Below are positions 1-5,216 of a stretch of 8,779 nt of DNA, in pieces; positions within the stretch are counted from its first letter, which is position 1, and each line of letters starts with the position of its first letter. The DNA is from an uncultured Veillonella sp. (GTDB lineage: Bacteria; Bacillota; Negativicutes; Veillonellales; Veillonellaceae). Location: NCBI GenBank assembly GCA_934216375.1, contig CAKQBP010000046.1:1-8779 (forward strand), given 5' to 3'. The notes beneath the pieces are model-generated. The model saw only the letters and a list, made by a program, of their open reading frames with translations. It made no database searches and was not told the origin of the DNA. Position numbers and translations under genes: made by a program.

Positions 1-501
1 GTCTACCCCCGCTAGTTGTGCCACTTGAGGGTTGAACATAAGGCCTGGACTCAAGGAACTACCCCATGTACCTAAGAAGATAGCAGAACCAGCCATTGCT
101 GGATGTACTCCAGAACGAATGAGGGCAGGAATTAAGAGTGCACCTACGGCCGCCGCACAGCCTGCCGCTGTAGGCAATGCAATATTAATTAAAAATGTAA
201 TAATAACAGCACCAGGAATGATGATTTTCGTCATCTTTTTAAGCCCTGCAGAAATGAAATACACCATGTGCTCTGTACATTTTGTATATTCCATAACATA
301 GCTAAAACCTAACACCGTACAGATTGTAGGCACAAGGCCTGGATTTGTAAGTTCTTTTACAAAGGCTGTCGTACCAGCTCCAAGGTTGCCCCCAATAAAG
401 CACATCAATAAGCCCGATAATAATAAAACGAGTCGTGTTTCAAACTGTTTAATAATAGCGATAAACGTCGCTACTACGATAACAATACCTGTAATAACCA
501 T
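1..501 (-). CDS. dcuC: DcuC-family C4-dicarboxylate transporter, N-terminal part (runs off left edge)
   Basis: Integral inner-membrane carrier of the DcuC family (anaerobic C4-dicarboxylate exchange or efflux in characterised members). Only the first 167 residues are in the window; E. coli DcuC is about 460. The visible part is very hydrophobic. Probable membrane spans lie at about residues 2-18, 23-40, 57-73, 92-113 and 116-131. Around 108-155 there is a Gly/Ala/Ser/Pro-rich stretch (ALPTAAGCAAAVGALLIPAL, then GTWGSSLSPG), the kind of re-entrant or core motif seen in this family. The ATG at 499-501 is preceded by AGGAG only four bases away. An in-frame ATG seven codons upstream (520-522) has no Shine-Dalgarno, so the shorter form is preferred. 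Family identity rests on recalled resemblance to DcuC. The substrate is not shown by sequence; proximity to amidohydrolase genes allows an amino-acid or acyl-amino-acid substrate instead of succinate/fumarate. Confidence 0.8.
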   Translation of the reverse strand, partial: MVITGIVIVVATFIAIIKQFETRLVLLLSGLLMCFIGGNLGAGTTAFVKELTNPGLVPTICTVLGFSYVMEYTKCTEHMVYFISAGLKKMTKIIIPGAVIITFLINIALPTAAGCAAAVGALLIPALIRSGVHPAMAGSAIFLGTWGSSLSPGLMFNPQVAQLAGVD

Positions 502-546
502 AACTCTCCTATCCGTGTACATAGGATGCAAGATAGCTATATCCCC

Positions 547-575
547 TCTATAAACACTTTACACCCAATACACAA
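547..575 (-). promoter_or_regulatory. Possible promoter for the DcuC-type carrier
   Basis: On the minus strand there is a TTGTGT -35-like hexamer (570-575), a 17-base spacer and a TATAGA -10-like hexamer (547-552). It lies about 45 bases upstream of the carrier start. Spacing is ideal but both hexamers depart from consensus. The AT-rich spacer makes chance matches easy, so this is a weak call. Confidence 0.3.
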
Positions 576-666
576 CTAACAACACTAAATACAAAATACA
601 ATAGTCCTATCTATGTCTTACACCTAATAGGCCTAACAATAGTAAAAGTAATCACTTAATTATATA

Positions 667-730
667 CAGTATAATCATATAACTATATAACTACTTATCT
701 ACATAACTACATAACTACATAACTACATAA
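667..730. repeat. 8-bp tandem repeat, four perfect and about four degenerate units
   Basis: Four exact head-to-tail copies of CTACATAA occupy 699-730. In the same 8-base register, degenerate units precede them: CAGTATAA (667), TCATATAA (675), CTATATAA (683) and CTACTTAT (691). The array ends ten bases from the stop codon of the M20C amidase gene and about 170 bases upstream of the DcuC-type start. The unit is neither palindromic nor a known element. It may be slippage-prone simple sequence. An 8-base unit would not keep a reading frame, but the array is non-coding here. Confidence 0.85.
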
Positions 731-739
731 AGAAGTATA

Positions 740-1984
740 TTAAACAAGCTTTGTTTCTTCCAAGCTAAGTTTTCTAAGCACCTTATCAAGTACCTCTGCA
801 CCCGTTACAATATCATCCATTTCAGCAAATTCTGCAGGATTATGACTGATGCCGTCACGGCATGGAATAAAGATCATTCCCGTCGGAACTACCTCCGCCC
901 AATGCATCGCATCGTGACCGGCACCGCTCGGCATAGTCATATATTCTACACCTACAGACTTAACAGCCTCTTCGATTTCTCGAATCATCGCAGGGTGCAT
1001 CGCCACTGGATGGTCTTGTGCAATAGGCTCAATCGTATAAGATAATCCCCGTTTTCCGGCAGTAATATCGATGAATTCCTTAACAAGAGTGACTACGGAA
1101 TTGCGAGCTACCTTAGATATGCTGCGAATGTCTACCCCTAGCTTTACACCGCCTGGAATGACATTCATCGCACCAGGCGTAACCTCTACAACACCAACAG
1201 TACCCACCACGGGTGGCTCCTCTTGCATGGATGCAATCTCCTCGATACCGAGGATGATTTTTGAAGCCCCACATAGAGCATCATGACGCAAGTTCATCGG
1301 CGTAGCGCCACTATGATCGGCATTGCCCCGAATGGTCACATAGAATCGCTCTGGCGCTGCAATACCAGTTACAATGCCAATCGTTTTCTGTTCGTGCTCC
1401 AGCACCTTGCCCTGCTCGATATGAATTTCTGTGAAAGACTTTACAGGTCGTTTATATGCCATTGTTTCAATCCCATCGGGGTTTAAATTACGACCTTTCA
1501 ACGCTTCGTACAAGGAAATTCCTTGTTTATCTACCAATCGGTGTAAGTCTTGTAATCTTAATTCACCACGCATGGCCTTACTACCTAGTGTAGCATTCCC
1601 AAAACGACCGGACTCTTCGCACATGAAGGATACCACAGCGATGGTATGATCATGTTCATAACCATCATCGATCATGCTACGAATTACTTCAATGGCAGAC
1701 AATACGCCGACCACACCATCGTAATTACCTCCATTAGGCACGCTATCCGTATGAGACCCCACCATAACAACTGGTAAATCTGGTTTCTTACCAAGCTTAT
1801 AGCCAATGACATTACCAAAATCGTCTATTTCAACGAATAAACCCACATCAGTCATGCGATCTATAATATATTGACGTCCTGCCCAGTCTGCATCGGTGAA
1901 AGCAAGGCGATTAATGCCCTCACCAGGAGCCGTCAATTGGGCCATAGCATCAAAATCCTTAACCAATCGCTCTCGTTGAATCAT
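740..1984 (-). CDS. M20C Zn-dependent amidase (hydantoinase/carbamoylase family, allantoate amidohydrolase-like)
   Basis: Cytoplasmic binuclear metallohydrolase of the family containing allantoate amidohydrolase, N-carbamoyl-L-amino-acid hydrolase and beta-ureidopropionase. These cleave ureido or carbamoyl amides. With the start used here it is 414 residues, the usual family length. Visible metal and catalytic motifs are GSHTDSV (H78, D80), GGNYDG (bridging D89), CEES (E123/E124), EIHIEQG (H188) and GISHNPAEF (H381). GNADHSGATPM at 220-230 belongs to the dimerisation/lid domain, and PSGAGHDAM at 352-360 is a substrate-side loop. I chose ATG 1982-1984 because GAGG sits six bases upstream; the in-frame GTG at 1994-1996 overlaps that site. 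The gene lies 62 bases after the AbgA-like gene with no terminator between them, so the two are probably cotranscribed. The exact substrate cannot be assigned: residues that separate allantoate from N-carbamoyl amino-acid enzymes are not decisive by eye. Confidence 0.9.
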   Translation of the reverse strand: MIQRERLVKDFDAMAQLTAPGEGINRLAFTDADWAGRQYIIDRMTDVGLFVEIDDFGNVIGYKLGKKPDLPVVMVGSHTDSVPNGGNYDGVVGVLSAIEVIRSMIDDGYEHDHTIAVVSFMCEESGRFGNATLGSKAMRGELRLQDLHRLVDKQGISLYEALKGRNLNPDGIETMAYKRPVKSFTEIHIEQGKVLEHEQKTIGIVTGIAAPERFYVTIRGNADHSGATPMNLRHDALCGASKIILGIEEIASMQEEPPVVGTVGVVEVTPGAMNVIPGGVKLGVDIRSISKVARNSVVTLVKEFIDITAGKRGLSYTIEPIAQDHPVAMHPAMIREIEEAVKSVGVEYMTMPSGAGHDAMHWAEVVPTGMIFIPCRDGISHNPAEFAEMDDIVTGAEVLDKVLRKLSLEETKLV

Positions 1985-2046
1985 GTAACACCTCACAATC
2001 TATTACATCAATTACTGACAAACCATATGATGCTAGTACATAAAGC

Positions 2047-3342
2047 TTATTTTAAATAGTGAGCAGAAATGGTACCTAATGCAACGATACCGTTTAGCAT
2101 ATCCTCTTCATCGATATCAAAGAGCGGATTGTGATGCGGTGCTTTAATGGCAGATCCCACAACCATATAGGTCGCTCTACCGCCGCGATCAATGACACGG
2201 TTCAAGAAGTACGCACAGTCTTCACTGCCGCCACCGCTGTAATCGAATGGCACCTCTTTAAAGATCCCAAGTGGTTCCACGATAGCTTGTACTTCATGAG
2301 CTAAATCATCGCTGATGCGACCTGCAGGAGTTTCTCCTTGTTTTGTGATTTCAAAGGTACAATCATGCATTTCTGCAGCACCTTTAATAATAGTCTTCGA
2401 CCGTTCAATCATGTAATCATTGATTTCTGTCGTAGCACCACGAGTTTCTAGTTTAAGAACCGCCACATCAGGAGTCACATTGCGGCCTGTACCGCTTTCA
2501 AAAACACCTACATTCATGCGAGAAGCCCCTTGACTATGACGAGCGATGGCTTGTAAGTTGAGAACCGCTGTACAGCCGGCGAGCATTGCATTTTGAGCCT
2601 TTTCAGGGGAGCCCCCAGCATGAGCAGAATAACCGTGGAACACCGCATCAAGTTTTGTAGTCGCCAAGAAGCCATGATCGCTACACGCAAAGCAATTGGA
2701 TAGATTTTCGTTAAACCCAATATGCATGCCGAACATCAAATCTACATCATCCACAACGCCCGCTTCCGCCATTGCTTTAGCACCGCGCACGCCTTCCTCA
2801 GCAGGTTGGAAAATGAGTTTAATAGTTCCTTTGAATTCATCCTTGTGCGCAGCCAAGTATTCAGCTAAGCCTAGCCCCATCGTCATATGTGCATCATGAC
2901 CACAGGCGTGCATCGCCTTATCGTGACAAGAACGGAATCCTTTCTTTGTAGGCACATGGCTATCCTCTTTAGCTTCGATGACATCGTTGGAATCCATGTC
3001 TACACGAAACGCTACTACAGGACCTTCACCACCAAACTTCATAGTTGCAACGATGGCCGTTTTACCATAGCCCATCTTTTCTACAAGCACTGGATTAGCA
3101 CCTTCTTCGATGGCGCGATCCATAGCAGCTTTCATAACCTCATCACTAGGCAAGCCCATGCGAGAATCTAAATCGAGTACATCCGCCCCTAACGCCACAT
3201 CATAACCCAAAGAAATAAGCATATCCGCCACTTTCGCAGCAGATCGATATTCAAGCCAAGCAGGCTCAGGGTACATATGAAAGTCGCGACGCATAGCGAT
3301 TAACGTATCACGTCGTTGTTGCACAAAATCTTTTACAGACAT
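2047..3342 (-). CDS. abgA: M20D amidohydrolase, aminobenzoyl-glutamate utilisation protein A (AbgA)-like
   Basis: Predicted cytoplasmic metallopeptidase/amidohydrolase. E. coli AbgA is a subunit of p-aminobenzoyl-glutamate hydrolase; other M20D members deacylate N-acyl amino acids. At 431 residues it matches AbgA (about 436) and shares its hallmarks: an RRDFHMYPEPAWLEYR N-terminus, the AbgA-type insert with SRMGLP at 60-65, and FRVDMDS at 112-118. M20D metal ligands are complete: HACGHD (C147, H149), PAEEG (E182/E183), MHIG (H207) and APHHNPLFD (H403/H404). FHGYSAHAGGSPEKAQNA (235-252) marks the dimerisation domain, and GGGSEDC (370-376) is conserved. The ATG at 3340-3342 has a near-perfect AAGGAGGT four bases upstream. 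It is first in a two-gene unit under a strong promoter. E. coli AbgA works with AbgB, a second M20D subunit; no AbgB or AbgT is seen here, so pABA-glutamate as substrate is unproven. Confidence 0.9.
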   Translation of the reverse strand: MSVKDFVQQRRDTLIAMRRDFHMYPEPAWLEYRSAAKVADMLISLGYDVALGADVLDLDSRMGLPSDEVMKAAMDRAIEEGANPVLVEKMGYGKTAIVATMKFGGEGPVVAFRVDMDSNDVIEAKEDSHVPTKKGFRSCHDKAMHACGHDAHMTMGLGLAEYLAAHKDEFKGTIKLIFQPAEEGVRGAKAMAEAGVVDDVDLMFGMHIGFNENLSNCFACSDHGFLATTKLDAVFHGYSAHAGGSPEKAQNAMLAGCTAVLNLQAIARHSQGASRMNVGVFESGTGRNVTPDVAVLKLETRGATTEINDYMIERSKTIIKGAAEMHDCTFEITKQGETPAGRISDDLAHEVQAIVEPLGIFKEVPFDYSGGGSEDCAYFLNRVIDRGGRATYMVVGSAIKAPHHNPLFDIDEEDMLNGIVALGTISAHYLK

Positions 3343-3370
3343 AAATACCTCCTTAACAAACTAATAATCA

Positions 3371-3430
3371 CGTATACATTTACTATATGAATTGATATGT
3401 AAATAGTCAACTAAATGGCGCATGTATACA
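3371..3430. promoter_or_regulatory. Pair of GTATAC palindromic operator candidates flanking the promoter
   Basis: A perfect 8-base palindrome TGTATACA lies at 3423-3430 and a near copy CGTATACA at 3371-3378. Together they also form an inverted repeat, GTATACAT (3372-3379) with ATGTATAC (3422-3429). GTATAC-centred palindromes are typical of GntR-family regulators. One site covers the predicted transcription start and the other lies just upstream of the -35. Their centres are 52 bp apart, close to five helical turns. The regulator is not in the window. Confidence 0.45.
3382..3410 (-). promoter_or_regulatory. Strong sigma-70/A-type promoter of the amidohydrolase unit
   Basis: On the minus strand TTGACT (3405-3410) and TATAGT (3382-3387) are separated by exactly 17 bases, five of six matches to each consensus hexamer. 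Transcription would start near 3375, leaving a leader of about 33 bases before the AbgA-like ATG. It is the best promoter match in the window. Confidence 0.75.
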
Positions 3431-3458
3431 GTATCTAAAATATACTTTATGTTATAAC

Positions 3459-3502
3459 AAAAAACACATATACTACGAAATGATTTCTGTGATATATGTG
3501 TT
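3459..3502 (-). terminator. Rho-independent terminator after the EamA permease
   Basis: Read on the minus strand, a perfect 10-bp stem AACACATATA / TATATGTGTT (arms 3493-3502 and 3463-3472) is followed at once by a run of T (3464-3459). The 20-base loop can pair further through GAAA/TTTC. The stem is AT-rich, but its position ten bases after the permease stop and its T-run make it a convincing terminator. It separates this unit from the amidohydrolase promoter. Confidence 0.8.
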
Positions 3503-3511
3503 CTTATCGAT

Positions 3512-4456
3512 TTATTCTAATATTGTTTTATTCAGTTTTGTCAGTACCTCTCGTTTAATAGTTCGTTGTCTATCCCAAGCAATGATAACAACGGTAGCAA
3601 TAATCATAGCCATACCAATTAGCCCTAATAGACTAAATTCATTTCCTAAAAAAGCCCACCCAAAGAAAGCCGCCGAAATAGGTTCAATAGATGACAAAAT
3701 AGATCCTGGTACGGCCCCAATTCGTTTAACCCCTTCTAAATAGGCATTGAAAGATACTATCGTCCCGAGAAATATGACATTAAAACAACCAATAATAGTC
3801 CATGCGTCCCACACTGCATATGAATTCGGTTGATGGAATAATATAGCGGCTACAATACCACTAATAAGCATCCCAAACCCTACAATAGGCAATGTGCCAT
3901 ATTTGTAGAGTAAATCAACAGGAGAAATACTATATACGGCTACACCCACAGCAGATAAAAGCCCCCATACGAGAACCGCCATTGGGAAGCTTTCAATAGA
4001 AAGACCATCACCATTCCCCATTAAACAAATGGTCCCCACTAAGGCCAGTATAACAGAAACCATTTCCCCCTTGGATGGTCGTTTACCATAGCGAACCAGC
4101 AGGTAAATAATAATCATAGACGGCGCCAGATATTGTAATACCGTTGCAATGCCAGCTCCAGCTAAAGCAATGGATCTGAAGTATGTATATTGGCATAATG
4201 CCATTCCAAATACGCCAAAAACAATGAGCCCTAGCGTATCCTTTATACTATGAAATACATTAAAGATAGAGTTTCCAAATCTAAACCATGCATAAATAAC
4301 AGTTAGTAAACCTGCTGTAATCAATCGCATAGTTACTAGCCATTCCAAATTCATATCTCTAAAATTGCTTAAGAACTGTACGGATGCACCTGATACGCCC
4401 CATAAAACAGCCCCTAATAGAGTTATAATAACACCAATAACTTCATATTGTTTCAT
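3512..4456 (-). CDS. EamA/DMT-superfamily permease, 10 TM
   Basis: Inner-membrane drug/metabolite-transporter superfamily protein of 314 residues, typical for a protein with two EamA domains of five helices each. The first repeat spans about residues 8-147. The second spans about 160-293 and ends in the characteristic SSIEPISAAFFGWAFLGNEF (255-274) followed by a Gly-rich final helix. A basic tail (about 295-309) follows. Members export or import amino acids, nucleotide sugars, sugars or drugs; sequence alone does not give the substrate. The start chosen is ATG 4454-4456, one base after the TAG of the upstream DUF386 gene, with GGTGA five bases upstream of it. An in-frame GTG at 4463-4465 would give an 8-base overlap instead. 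Either way translation is probably coupled to the DUF386 gene, which suggests a shared pathway. A terminator follows ten bases after the stop. Confidence 0.88.
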   Translation of the reverse strand: MKQYEVIGVIITLLGAVLWGVSGASVQFLSNFRDMNLEWLVTMRLITAGLLTVIYAWFRFGNSIFNVFHSIKDTLGLIVFGVFGMALCQYTYFRSIALAGAGIATVLQYLAPSMIIIYLLVRYGKRPSKGEMVSVILALVGTICLMGNGDGLSIESFPMAVLVWGLLSAVGVAVYSISPVDLLYKYGTLPIVGFGMLISGIVAAILFHQPNSYAVWDAWTIIGCFNVIFLGTIVSFNAYLEGVKRIGAVPGSILSSIEPISAAFFGWAFLGNEFSLLGLIGMAMIIATVVIIAWDRQRTIKREVLTKLNKTILE

Positions 4457-4457
4457 G

Positions 4458-4934
4458 CTAGTCACCGAGCAAAGATACGTGAACTTTCACAACCACCTTA
4501 CGGATTTTAATAGGTTTATCGTTTACAGCAAGCAAAGGCCGATGAACATCAGAGGGGAAGAATACAGTGTAGTACCCTTCTGGGCAATGGATTTGCCCTT
4601 CATCAACCGCTTCATTAGGATAAAAATAGCAATCTCGATCTGGATAGGACTCCACAGGTTTAACGAGACCTTTATCTACGAAAAAGCCCATGTTTTCCTC
4701 GCCGCTCACCATAAATTGGATATCTACATAATTACGGTGCGATTCCGGTTTTGTAGCTTCAAATAGTTTTGTTTCTACATCGTCTACGTTAGCATACATC
4801 ATGTCGCCTTCAATGGCATGACGTCCTCCAGGCAATGTTTTCAAATCTGTGTTTTTCAAGAAATCCAAAGCGCGCACGATGGCTTTAGGATAGCCCATTT
4901 TTGTATAATCTGCGGTAATACTAGAGAAAAACAT
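4458..4934 (-). CDS. YhcH/YjgK/YiaL (DUF386) family cupin-like protein
   Basis: Small cytoplasmic beta-sandwich protein of the YhcH/YjgK/YiaL family. E. coli NanQ (YhcH) is an N-acetylneuraminate anomerase of the sialic-acid operon; TabA (YjgK) and YiaL are relatives linked to biofilm and sugar metabolism. At 158 residues it matches the family (about 150-155). Hallmarks are IEGDMMYANV at 41-50, ESHRNYVDIQFMVSGEE at 64-80, YYTVFFPSDVHRP at 121-133 and IRKVVVKV at 144-151. H66, D71, Q73 and H131 are likely active-site or metal-site residues by family pattern. ATG 4932-4934 is chosen because AAAGGA lies six bases upstream; an in-frame GTG at 4947-4949 overlaps that site's upstream side. The gene is first in a tight pair with the EamA permease. 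No other nan or sugar genes are visible, so its substrate is open. Confidence 0.9.
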   Translation of the reverse strand: MFFSSITADYTKMGYPKAIVRALDFLKNTDLKTLPGGRHAIEGDMMYANVDDVETKLFEATKPESHRNYVDIQFMVSGEENMGFFVDKGLVKPVESYPDRDCYFYPNEAVDEGQIHCPEGYYTVFFPSDVHRPLLAVNDKPIKIRKVVVKVHVSLLGD

Positions 4935-4981
4935 ACACAATCCTTTCACAATATCTATGGATATGGCACCACAATAAACTA

Positions 4982-5019
4982 ATTATATTACCTTTTATGT
5001 TAGCACATATATACATAAA
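4982..5019 (-). promoter_or_regulatory. Possible promoter and operator of the DUF386-EamA unit
   Basis: A perfect TATAAT (4982-4987) on the minus strand would start transcription near 4975, about 40 bases before the DUF386 start. No good -35 lies at the right spacing. That position is instead covered by dyad symmetry: an outer inverted repeat TTTATGT (4994-5000) / ACATAAA (5013-5019), and an inner one TATGT (4996-5000) / ACATA (5005-5009). A weak -35 replaced by a dyad is compatible with an activator or repressor site. This is inference from pattern only. Confidence 0.35.
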
Positions 5020-5040
5020 GAACTAGCTATTCTCTTATGT

Positions 5041-5073
5041 AAAAGCCCTCCATACGCTACATATATGGAGGGC
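5041..5073 (-). terminator. GC-rich hairpin terminator downstream of the EF-G paralogue
   Basis: A perfect 10-bp stem GCCCTCCATA / TATGGAGGGC (arms 5045-5054 and 5064-5073) with a 9-base loop is followed on the minus strand by TTTTAC (5044-5039). The T-run is short but the stem is strong. It stands about 145 bases after the EF-G stop, so the message would carry an unusually long 3' tail that includes the 16-bp repeat. It is also upstream of the DUF386 promoter and insulates that unit. Confidence 0.65.
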
Positions 5074-5108
5074 CTCAGTAAAATACTATTCAAATTTATG
5101 ACTTTCGT

Positions 5109-5172
5109 CAATTATTACACTATGAAATTGTTACAGTATTAAATTGTTACATTATGCAATTGTCTATTCAGT
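5109..5172. repeat. 16-bp imperfect tandem repeat in the EF-G 3' region
   Basis: Successive 16-base units start at 5109, 5125, 5141 and 5157. Units two and three share an identical 11-base core AAATTGTTACA and differ at only two of 16 positions. Unit one differs from unit two at four positions, and the fourth matches only in its first half (CAATTGT). The array lies between the EF-G stop and the 5041-5073 hairpin, so it would be in the 3' untranslated RNA. No function is recognised. Confidence 0.7.
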
Positions 5173-5216
5173 TGTAATGATTCAAACTGTATTAGATACA
5201 GCATGTGGCCATTACC

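Noticed and set aside
667..730. CRISPR array or origin iterons
   Set aside because: The units are 8 bases and directly adjacent with no spacers, which excludes CRISPR. No replication gene or DnaA-box cluster is nearby.
842..1649. Several plus-strand open frames of about 65-72 residues opposite the M20C amidase gene
   Set aside because: They lie antisense to a well-supported enzyme gene, have no recognisable domains, and lack their own ribosome sites or promoters; shadow frames.
3343..3458. A riboswitch or structured leader before the AbgA-like gene
   Set aside because: The predicted leader is only about 33 bases, too short for a known riboswitch class; the inverted repeat spans the promoter itself and fits operators better.
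5187..5201. Short hairpin CTGTAT-N3-ATACAG just after the EF-G stop as a terminator
   Set aside because: Only six mostly A-T pairs with a three-base loop and three T after it; the GC-rich hairpin at 5041-5073 is much stronger.
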